64,000 nt of DNA from the NCBI RefSeq assembly GCF_021026315.1, contig NZ_JAJNCX010000011.1:38918-102917 (forward strand), read 5' to 3'. The notes beneath the pieces are model-generated. The model saw nothing but the letters and a program-made list of their open reading frames with translations, ran no database searches and was not told the DNA's origin. The translations under genes and the position numbers were made by a program. This DNA is from Rhizobium sp. C4 (lineage in GTDB: Bacteria; Pseudomonadota; Alphaproteobacteria; Rhizobiales; Rhizobiaceae). Shown here piece by piece: positions 57,844 to 64,000 of the stretch (position 1 is its first letter; every line of letters begins with the position of its first letter).

Positions 57844-59415
57844 ATGTCTGAATTCGATGCGGTCATTCTGGGCGCAGGTCACAATGGTCTTGCCGCTGCC
57901 GTCCATCTGGCGGCGAAGGGCTGGAAGGTCGCCGTCGTCGAGGCGAAGGGCACGGCCGGGGGTGCCGTGAAGACCGAGGAGCTCGTCGAGCCCGGCTTCC
58001 GCCACGACCTTGCCGCCATGAACCTTTCGATGTTCGCCGGCTCCGCCTTCCACCAGACCTATGCCGGCGAGCTTGCCGCCCACGGTCTGAAATTCGTGCC
58101 CGCGCCGCATTGCTTCGCCAGCGTCTTTCCGGACGGCACCCATCTCGGCATCGGCACCGATGCGGCGGCCAACAAGGCGGCGATTGCCGCGCTCTCGCCG
58201 AAGGATGCCGAAAGCTTTGCCGCCATGTCCGCGGATTTCGGCGCGATGGCTCCGCATCTCTTCGGCCTGCTCGGCGCCCCCATGCCGTCGCTCGGCAGCG
58301 TCAGGACAGTGTGGAAGGCCTGGCGCGCCGGCGGCGTTCCGCTGCTCACCGATCTCCTGCGCCTCCTCCTCTCCTCGCCCCGCGGTTTCCTCGACCGGCA
58401 TTTCGGCAATGAGAAACTGAAGGCGATGATGGCCGCCTGGGGCCTGCATCTCGACTTCCCGCCGGATACGTCCGGTGGTGCACTCTTCCCCTATCTGGAA
58501 ACGATGACCAACCAGGCTTTCGGCATGGTGATCGGTCAGGGTGGGGCGGATACGATCATCAAGGCGATGACGGGACTGCTGCAAGCCAAGGGTGGGGAAC
58601 TCTTCCTCAATTCTCCGGTGACGTCCGTGGGCGTGTCCGGTGGTCGTGCAACGTCGGTGACGCTTTCCGATGGCCGCACGCTGACGGCGAAGAAGGCCGT
58701 CATCGCCAACATCCATCCGAAGCTTCTCTTCAACGGCATGGTGAAGGACAGCACCCTGCCCCGCCGCTTCGCCGATGGTCTGTCGACCTACCGCCCCGGC
58801 CCCGGCGCCATGATGATCCATCTGACGCTCGATGGCCTGCCCGACTGGTCCGCCTCGCCGGATCTGAAATCCTACGCCTATGTCCATATCGCGCCGAACC
58901 TCTCGATGATGACCCGCGTCTATGACGAGGCCGTTTCCGGCCTGCTGCCGCGCGAACCCGCCCTTGTCGTCGGCCAGCCGACCGCGCTTGACGCGAGCCG
59001 TGCGCCCGACGGCAAGCATGTGCTCTGGGTGCAGGTCCGCGTTCTCCCCGCCGAGATCAAGGGCGATGCGGCGGGCGAGATTGCCGCAACGGATTGGGCC
59101 TCGGTGAAGGACGCCTATGCCGATCGCGTTCTCTCGATCATCGAAAATTATGCGCCCGGCCTGCGCTCCAAAATCCGCGGCCGCGCCGTCTGGTCGCCGC
59201 TCGATCTGCAGACCGAAAACCCGAACCTCATCGGTGGCGACAGCCTCTCCGGCTCACATCATCTCGACCAGAATTTCCTCTTCCGCCCCGTCGCCGGCTA
59301 CTCGCGCTACAAGAGCCCGGTGGATGGTCTCTATATGTGCGGCGCGGCGACATGGCCGGGCGCCGGCACGGGGGCGGGGTCCGGTTTCATGCTGGCAAAG
59401 ATGCTGGCCGGCTGA
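57844..59415 (+). CDS. Phytoene-dehydrogenase-like NAD(P)/FAD-dependent oxidoreductase 2
   Basis: A 523-residue CrtI/PYROXD2-like flavoprotein: FDAVILGAGHNGLAAAVHLAAKG at the N-terminus, then GGAVKTEELVEPGFRHD, and GLYMCGAATWPGAGTGAGSGF at the C-terminus. It is paralogous to oxidoreductase 1 and divergent from the cyclase gene. ATG 57844 has GGGGGAAC upstream; an in-frame ATG at 57805 lies inside the operator. It is followed by a second MarR gene on the same strand, mirroring the arrangement on the other side of the cyclase. The substrate is unknown; a pyrrole- or indoline-type compound would suit the family's chemistry. Confidence 0.88.
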   Translation: MSEFDAVILGAGHNGLAAAVHLAAKGWKVAVVEAKGTAGGAVKTEELVEPGFRHDLAAMNLSMFAGSAFHQTYAGELAAHGLKFVPAPHCFASVFPDGTHLGIGTDAAANKAAIAALSPKDAESFAAMSADFGAMAPHLFGLLGAPMPSLGSVRTVWKAWRAGGVPLLTDLLRLLLSSPRGFLDRHFGNEKLKAMMAAWGLHLDFPPDTSGGALFPYLETMTNQAFGMVIGQGGADTIIKAMTGLLQAKGGELFLNSPVTSVGVSGGRATSVTLSDGRTLTAKKAVIANIHPKLLFNGMVKDSTLPRRFADGLSTYRPGPGAMMIHLTLDGLPDWSASPDLKSYAYVHIAPNLSMMTRVYDEAVSGLLPREPALVVGQPTALDASRAPDGKHVLWVQVRVLPAEIKGDAAGEIAATDWASVKDAYADRVLSIIENYAPGLRSKIRGRAVWSPLDLQTENPNLIGGDSLSGSHHLDQNFLFRPVAGYSRYKSPVDGLYMCGAATWPGAGTGAGSGFMLAKMLAG

Positions 59416-59527
59416 CGGTTGCGAAACCGCAGTGGGCAATTGTTTCAGGCCTCAAGGAAAGTCTTGACGGGGCAGGCGCATTCCCGCAGGTAAGGTCCAG
59501 CTCAACTCGAAGCATGACGGACACGCG

Positions 59528-60013
59528 ATGGATCTCGAACTGGTTGCCAGCGACGCCCAGGAGGGCAAGAAGCAGGAGCTGAAGCTCTGGCTGCGCCTGC
59601 TTGCCACGACCAAGCTCATGTCGCAGGAAATCCGAAGACGCCTGCGCCGCGAATTCGGTGCGACGCTGCCGCAGTTCGACCTGCTCGCCCAGCTCTATCG
59701 CGAGAAGGACGGGCTTCGTCTCGGCGAGCTTTCGAGCCGCACCATGGTCACCAACGGAAACGTCACCGGCCTCGTCGAGCGTCTGGAAGCGGACGGCACG
59801 ATTCTCCGCGAACGCCTCGAAGACGACAAGCGCGTCACCGTCGCCCGCCTCACCGAGAAGGGCCGCAGCTATTTCGAAGGCATGGCGGAGGCGCATGAGC
59901 GCTGGATCAAGGAGATGATGGCGGAGGTCGACCCGACCGTCATTTCCGGACTGCTGACCCATGTCGGCCATGTCAAGGAATCGGCCCAGCGCCACTTGTC
60001 CGACGAAGACTGA
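59528..60013 (+). CDS. MarR-family transcriptional regulator 2
   Basis: A 161-residue winged-helix regulator: LPQFDLLAQLYREKDGLRLGELSSRTMVTNGNVTGLVERLEADG is the helix-turn-helix, and LEDDKRVTVARLTEKGR the wing with the conserved D-K-R. This is the HpaR/BadR-like MarR branch and is not closely similar to MarR 1. It lies 112 bp behind oxidoreductase 2, probably on its transcript. It is the other candidate for control of the palindromes upstream of the cyclase, oxidoreductase 2 and IorA-like genes. Confidence 0.9.
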   Translation: MDLELVASDAQEGKKQELKLWLRLLATTKLMSQEIRRRLRREFGATLPQFDLLAQLYREKDGLRLGELSSRTMVTNGNVTGLVERLEADGTILRERLEDDKRVTVARLTEKGRSYFEGMAEAHERWIKEMMAEVDPTVISGLLTHVGHVKESAQRHLSDED

Positions 60014-60040
60014 GGCGAGGGCACTTGCCTCCATTTCCCG

Positions 60041-60064
60041 AAAAGTTCCCCGCGGGGAACTTTT
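60041..60064. other. parS: parS partition site 1 of the repABC replicon
   Basis: GTTCCCCGCGGGGAAC at 60045-60060 is a perfect 16-bp palindrome matching the repABC parS consensus GTT-N2-C-N-GC-N-G-N2-AAC at every fixed position. The flanks extend the palindrome to 24 bp (AAAA...TTTT). It lies upstream of repA and should be bound by RepB. Confidence 0.9.
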
Positions 60065-60156
60065 TGCGTTTCAGGGGGTGGCGGATCGCCCTTGCCCCGC
60101 TCGAATTCGCCTTCCCCGATCCTGCAATTTTCCGTGCTGTCCTGATCCGTCCGTGT

Positions 60157-60178
60157 AAAGTTCCCCGCGGGGAACTTT
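60157..60178. other. parS: parS partition site 2 of the repABC replicon
   Basis: Second identical 16-bp core GTTCCCCGCGGGGAAC at 60160-60175, flanked by AAA and TTT. It is 115 bp from site 1 and 164 bp upstream of the repA start codon. Paired parS sites upstream of repA occur in several repABC plasmids; RepB bound here would also influence repABC transcription. Confidence 0.9.
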
Positions 60179-60338
60179 CGCCAGGCCTCACGCCATTTGC
60201 CGACCCTTCCCGAATCGTCGTATCACCTGTTACGCGGATTTCCGAAAATTTCGATTTTTTGCGTAGTCTCGACCCGATCAACATTTCGTTAACCATAGTC
60301 TGTAAGATGGTGGCAGTTCAAAAGGAGAGGATCGTCAT

Positions 60339-61517
60339 TTGACTCGGCACCTGAGCAGCCTCGATTTCATGCAGACGTTTTCCGCAAAGCTCGATGTGGC
60401 TCTGCGCAACCTGTCGCTTGCCCAATATCCGCCGGATGCCCACCGCACCATGCGCAAGTTCGCCTCCTCGGAAGTCGCCCAGCTTCTCGATGTGACCGAG
60501 GCCTATATCCGCCAGATTTCGCTGAAGGGCAAAGGCCCGGAGCCGGAAGTCGCCGCCAATGGAAGGCGCCTCTATTCCGTCGAGCAGATCCTCGAACTGC
60601 GTCTTCTCCTCGCCGAAAACGGCCGCAAGAAATGGATCAATCCGCGCCGCGCCGAGGGCGAGGCCTGTCAGGTCATTGCGGTCACCAACTTCAAGGGCGG
60701 CTCCTCCAAGACCTCCACGACGATCCATCTCGGCCACTATCTGGCGCTGAAGGGCTATCGCGTTCTCGCCATCGATCTGGATCCGCAGGCTTCGCTGACG
60801 GCGCTGCACGGCGCGCTCGAAGGCTTCGATCCGCGCGAGGGCGAGACCTTCTATTCGGCGATCCGCTTCGACGATCCGGTCGCCACCGAAACGCTGATCC
60901 ACAAGACCCATATTGCCGGCTTCGACGTCATCTGCGCAGGGCTTGAACTCACCGAGTTCGAAACGGCGGTCGCGCTTGAAATGCGCAACACCGGCGGCAC
61001 CGGCTTCCTGCTCCGGGTCAATCAGGCGATCGAGCAGATCGCCGATCGCTACGACGTGATCCTGATGGATTCGGCCCCGTCGCTCAACTTCCTGACGCTC
61101 TCGTCGCTGACGGCTGCGACCGGCGTGCTCATCCCGGTTCCGGCCCATATGCTGGACGTGGATTCGACGGCGAAATTCCTGGAGCTCGCCGGCTCCTACA
61201 TGCAGATCCTCGCCGATATCGGGGCGCCGGCGCAGTGGGATTTCGCCAAGTTCCTGATCACCAAATTCGAGCCGAACGACCACCCGCAGGCCAATATGAT
61301 GGCCCTCATGCGACAGGTTTTCGGCAATGACCTGTTGTTGAACATGGTCATCAAATCCACGGCGGTCGCGGATGCGCTAACATGGAAGCAGAGCCTGTAC
61401 GAGGTGCAGCGGGCGCGATTCTCCGCGCCCAAGACCTATGACCGGGCGATCGAGTCGATCAATGCGGCGAATGCCGAGATCGAGCAACTGCTGTGGAACG
61501 CGTGGGGGCGCCAATGA
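60339..61517 (+). CDS. repA: RepA, ParA-type partition ATPase
   Basis: A 392-residue ParA-family ATPase of the repABC type. The N-terminal 110 residues form the DNA-binding region (SSEVAQLLDVTEAYIRQISL). The deviant Walker A is FKGGSSKTST with K119, Walker A' is IDLDPQASLTAL, and Walker B is VILMDSAPSLNFL. RepA segregates the replicon with RepB and parS and represses the operon. The start is TTG 60339, chosen for AAAGGAGAGG 8 nt upstream; the first in-frame ATG is 60369. It overlaps repB by 4 bp. The C-terminal region is of normal length for the family. Confidence 0.96.
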   Translation: MTRHLSSLDFMQTFSAKLDVALRNLSLAQYPPDAHRTMRKFASSEVAQLLDVTEAYIRQISLKGKGPEPEVAANGRRLYSVEQILELRLLLAENGRKKWINPRRAEGEACQVIAVTNFKGGSSKTSTTIHLGHYLALKGYRVLAIDLDPQASLTALHGALEGFDPREGETFYSAIRFDDPVATETLIHKTHIAGFDVICAGLELTEFETAVALEMRNTGGTGFLLRVNQAIEQIADRYDVILMDSAPSLNFLTLSSLTAATGVLIPVPAHMLDVDSTAKFLELAGSYMQILADIGAPAQWDFAKFLITKFEPNDHPQANMMALMRQVFGNDLLLNMVIKSTAVADALTWKQSLYEVQRARFSAPKTYDRAIESINAANAEIEQLLWNAWGRQ

Positions 61518-62578
61518 GCCGCAAGGATTCGAAGGGCATGTTTGCCAATGTGCTAGGCAAGCTGGGGGAGGGGGCGGCTGACGCTCCACCATCCGCTTCT
61601 GCCGGCGCGCCTGCCGGTTCCCCGGCCGCAACGGTGGCCCCCCGGCCGCTTGCCTCGCCGCATCTGATGAAGGTCGCCGCCGGCGTTCGCCAGATCCAGG
61701 AGCGCGGCGAACTCATCGACAAACTGATGAAAGAGGGGGGCCAGGTCGTCGAGCTTGACCCGGATACGGTTCTGCCGTCCGCGCTCGCCGACCGTTTCGA
61801 AGGCGCCTATGACGACACGGCGATCTCGGAGCTCGTCATCAGCATGGCTGATCGCGGCCAGATCGTTCCCGGTCTCGTGCGCCCCGCGCCCGGCGAGCCG
61901 CAGCGCTACCAGATCGTCTATGGCCGCCGGCGACTGGCCGCGGCCAAGAAGCTCGGGCTCAAGTTCAAGGCGGTGGTGCGCGAGCTTTCAGACGAGCAGG
62001 CCGTCATCTACCAGGGCGAGGAAAACACCGCCCGCAACGATCTGACCTTCATCGAGAAATGCGCCTTTGCGCTGACGATGGAAAAGGCCGGCTATTCGCG
62101 CAACACGATCGCTGCGTCGCTGTCGACCGGCAAGTCGCATATTTCGGAGATGATCCGGCTGGCCAACACGCTGCCCGACAAGCTGGTGCGCACCATCGGC
62201 CCGGCGCCCGAAATCGGCCGGCGGCGCTGGATCGAGCTGATGGAGAAGTGGATCACGCATCAGCATTCGCATGTCATGGTGCAGGAAGTGCTGGATTTCG
62301 CCGGCAAGAACATGACGAGCGAGGAGCGCTTTGCGCTGGCCATGTCGTCCATGTTCGTCAAGGCAACGAAGCCCGCGCCCAAGGACCCCGGCCCGCTGGA
62401 AGTCGTCTCGCGCGGCATCAAGCTGGTGGATGTCGCCTATGGCAAGGCGGGCGGCAGGATGGTGTTCAGCAAGTCGGTTCCGGCCGATTTCGTTGCCTAT
62501 CTGGCCGAGCGCATGGAAGAACTTCACGACGCCTACCACAAGGACGCGTCGCGCAGGACGGAACAGAAACGGAGTTAA
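61514..62578 (+). CDS. repB: RepB, ParB-type centromere-binding protein
   Basis: A 354-residue ParB/Spo0J-type protein. MSRKDSKGMFANVLGKL is the typical RepB N-terminus that contacts RepA. The ParB nuclease-like domain covers PSALADRFEGAYDD to the arginine-rich YQIVYGRRRLAAAKKLG and the catalytic-type EENTARNDL. The following helix-turn-helix (YSRNTIAASLSTGKSHISEMIRL) binds parS. The ATG at 61514 overlaps the repA stop (ATGA); a GTG- or ATG-initiated longer form from 61493 would overlap repA more and lacks support. Third-position GC and context match repA. Confidence 0.96.
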   Translation: MSRKDSKGMFANVLGKLGEGAADAPPSASAGAPAGSPAATVAPRPLASPHLMKVAAGVRQIQERGELIDKLMKEGGQVVELDPDTVLPSALADRFEGAYDDTAISELVISMADRGQIVPGLVRPAPGEPQRYQIVYGRRRLAAAKKLGLKFKAVVRELSDEQAVIYQGEENTARNDLTFIEKCAFALTMEKAGYSRNTIAASLSTGKSHISEMIRLANTLPDKLVRTIGPAPEIGRRRWIELMEKWITHQHSHVMVQEVLDFAGKNMTSEERFALAMSSMFVKATKPAPKDPGPLEVVSRGIKLVDVAYGKAGGRMVFSKSVPADFVAYLAERMEELHDAYHKDASRRTEQKRS

Positions 62579-62590
62579 ACAGAGACCCGC

Positions 62591-62678
62591 AAAAGAAAAA
62601 GGCCCCCAAACGGCGAACCGTGGAAGCCCTTCTCGTGTCTAGCAGCTAGAGAATCGCATTTCCCCGAATCGCAGTCAA
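62591..62678 (-). ncRNA. incA: ctRNA (antisense RNA) gene between repB and repC, with promoter and terminator
   Basis: On the minus strand a strong promoter has TTGACT (62678-62673) and GATTCT (62655-62650) with a 17-bp spacer. The transcript would start near 62643 and end at a hairpin formed by 62601-62630 followed by TTTTTC (62600-62595), giving about 45-50 nt. This is the conserved position and layout of the counter-transcribed RNA that limits repC expression and determines incompatibility in repABC plasmids. Confidence 0.88.
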
Positions 62679-62740
62679 GATGTTTCACCGTCATTTTTGG
62701 CGGGCGGCTTTCTTTTGCCTTTTGAAAGGTGAGAGCTGAG

Positions 62741-64000
62741 ATGCAGCTGGACCATGTGACGACGCCCTTCGGGCGGCGGCCGCTGACCTATGCCATGTTG
62801 AAAGACCAGATGGCATCGGCGGAGATCGAGGAGGGCGCCCGCGCCGACAAGTGGAAGCTTTACCGGGCGCTCTGCGAAGCGCGCGAACGGCTGGGCGTCA
62901 CCGACCGGGCGCTTGCGATCCTCAACGCGCTGCTCAGCTTCTATCCGAAGACCGAACTTTCGGCGGAAGACACGATGATCGTGTTTCCCTCCAATGCGCA
63001 GCTGTCGCTGAGGGCCCATGGCATGGCCGAGCAGACCATCCGCCGCCATATCGCCAGCCTCATCGACGCCGGCCTCCTGACCCGCCGCGACAGCGCCAAT
63101 GGCAAGCGCTTCGTCCGCCGCGACCGCGAAGGCCAGATCGACGAGGCGTTTGGCTTTTCGCTTGCGCCGCTGCTCGCCCGGGCAGACGAGATCGAGCGCC
63201 TGGCGGCCGAGGTCGAGGCGGAGCGCCTGCATCTACAGCGCCTGAAGGAACGGCTCACCATCTGCCGGCGCGATGTCGCCAAGCTGATTGCGACCGCGAT
63301 CGAAGAGGGTGCTTCCGGTGACTGGCAGGCCGCAGAGGCCGAATATCGGGCGATCCTCGCCGACTATCCGAGGAAGCCGAGCGCGCCGATGGTGACTCGA
63401 ACGCTCGATGCGATGACGTTCCTGCGGGAAAACATCCTCAACCAGCTGGAAATGCAGCTGAAAACCCAAAATCAAAGCGGCAATGCCCATCACAACGAGC
63501 GGCATATACAGAATTCAAATCCCGACTCTTATTCTGAACTTGAACCGCGCTTTGAAAAGACGCAGGGGCAAAATCGGGATGAAGCCGGGCGGGATTGGGC
63601 CGAAGTGAGGGAAACGGCTGAAGGCCAGGGAACCGGGGAGGTGGGTGGCGATGCCGACCGGCGCGCGGCAGGCGAGGAAATTGCTGGGGCGGGCGCAATC
63701 CGGACGGGCCGCGGGCCCGGCGGAGAGGTCGACGACGCAGCCGCGGCTGAAATCGCCCGCCGGCGCCGTCAGGCTGCAAGAATAGCCGCAGGGCTGGCCG
63801 CAAACGGAGCAAAATCCACCGCAGGGGAGGGGGGGCCCGCCGGTTTTGCGGGCGAGACCGCGCCGGATCAGGCTGCGAGGCCGGATCTCCGCGCCGTGTC
63901 TTCGGGTGGTGCCGCGCCCGAGCGCAAGTCGCTCGACAGCATCGCGGGCCTGAAACCCTTCCCGCTCGGCATGGTGCTGTCCGCCTGCCCGGAAATCGTC
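62741..64000 (+). CDS. repC: RepC, replication initiator (3' end outside window)
   Basis: Open frame of 420 codons to the window edge, beginning MQLDHVTTPFGRRPLTYAML, the standard RepC start. The N-terminal winged-helix region contains ERLGVTDRALAILNALLSFYP, SLRAHGMAEQTIRRHIASLIDAGLL and RRDSANGKRFVRRD, which bind origin DNA. After a coiled coil (ADEIERLAAEVEAERLHLQRL) the usual short hinge is replaced by a long Ala/Gly/Glu/Arg-rich linker (about residues 238-400) before the C-terminal domain resumes at LDSIAGLKPFPLGMVLSACPEIV. Typical RepC proteins reach that point near residue 300. AGGTGAGAG precedes the ATG. Translation is presumably limited by the ctRNA. Confidence 0.95.
   Translation, partial: MQLDHVTTPFGRRPLTYAMLKDQMASAEIEEGARADKWKLYRALCEARERLGVTDRALAILNALLSFYPKTELSAEDTMIVFPSNAQLSLRAHGMAEQTIRRHIASLIDAGLLTRRDSANGKRFVRRDREGQIDEAFGFSLAPLLARADEIERLAAEVEAERLHLQRLKERLTICRRDVAKLIATAIEEGASGDWQAAEAEYRAILADYPRKPSAPMVTRTLDAMTFLRENILNQLEMQLKTQNQSGNAHHNERHIQNSNPDSYSELEPRFEKTQGQNRDEAGRDWAEVRETAEGQGTGEVGGDADRRAAGEEIAGAGAIRTGRGPGGEVDDAAAAEIARRRRQAARIAAGLAANGAKSTAGEGGPAGFAGETAPDQAARPDLRAVSSGGAAPERKSLDSIAGLKPFPLGMVLSACPEIV
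63455..63585. other. Candidate replication origin (oriV) inside repC
   Basis: A distinctly AT-rich stretch in the middle of an otherwise very GC-rich repC (for example GCAGCTGAAAACCCAAAATC, then GGCATATACAGAATTCAAAT and CTTATTCTGAACTTGAACC). In repABC plasmids the origin has been mapped inside repC to such an AT-rich hinge segment. Iterons are not evident, in keeping with that class. Confidence 0.6.

Noticed and set aside
1..64000. tRNA, rRNA, CRISPR array, transposase or phage genes
   Set aside because: None was recognised by reading. The repeats seen are short intergenic palindromic modules without spacers of uniform length or adjacent cas or transposase genes.

Overview
Kind of organism. 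The window is GC-rich and ends in a repA-repB-repC cassette with two 16-bp palindromes matching the repABC parS consensus and a ctRNA gene between repB and repC. RepABC cassettes are a hallmark of alphaproteobacterial (mostly Rhizobiales) secondary replicons. Together with the large share of ABC transporters, divergent catabolic operons and intergenic palindromic repeats, this points to a large plasmid or chromid of a Rhizobiaceae-like bacterium. The species cannot be read from the sequence alone. No rRNA, tRNA, transposase or CRISPR array was seen.

Layout. (1) 1-6.8 kb: a dipeptide/oligopeptide-class ABC importer split over two divergent units, with an XRE-cupin regulator, an M24 peptidase and a GNAT acetyltransferase. 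(2) 6.8-16.1 kb: a carbohydrate ABC importer with LacI regulator, FucU/RbsD mutarotase, ribokinase-like PfkB kinase and an FGGY pentulose kinase. Its promoter is bracketed by two identical LacI-type palindromes. (3) 16.1-20 kb: a small secreted protein, a MocR-type regulator with its own inverted-repeat operator, a small membrane protein and a PAP2 phosphatase. (4) 20.1-45.6 kb: a dense catabolic island for what looks like an indolic or aminoaromatic compound. It holds a salicylyl-CoA-hydroxylase/2-aminobenzoyl-CoA monooxygenase-reductase fusion with a lower-pathway operon (SDRs, thioesterase, RidA, cupin, FAH-family hydrolase); a RutA-like monooxygenase with its flavin reductase; an amidase; a styrene/indole monooxygenase with SDR, flavin reductase and AraC regulator; a second peptide-class ABC importer; and a two-subunit indolepyruvate ferredoxin oxidoreductase-like enzyme. 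(5) 45.8-54.1 kb: signalling and assorted enzymes (GAF-EAL protein, DUF3088, Fic protein, GMC oxidoreductase, alcohol dehydrogenase, orphan FitA-type antitoxin, PAS chemoreceptor). (6) 54.1-60 kb: an isatin-hydrolase-like cyclase flanked in mirror image by two paralogous FAD oxidoreductases, each followed by a MarR regulator. (7) 60-64 kb: the replication/partition cassette; repC runs off the window.

How the genes may work together. No acyl-CoA ligase or CoA transferase is present, yet the island holds a CoA-thioester hydroxylase and a thioesterase. My working hypothesis is that an indole is oxidised to isatin, the isatin-hydrolase-like cyclase opens it to isatinate (2-aminophenylglyoxylate), and the IorAB-like 2-oxoacid oxidoreductase decarboxylates isatinate directly to 2-aminobenzoyl-CoA. 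That would feed the 771-residue hydroxylase and the thioesterase/cupin/RidA/FAH operon. Two shared promoter motifs support linkage: an AT-rich box of the form TTTAAACTTAAAATAA upstream of four catabolic operons, and an ATATGCA-type palindrome upstream of both the IorA-like gene and the cyclase. The individual family assignments are solid; the pathway is inference.
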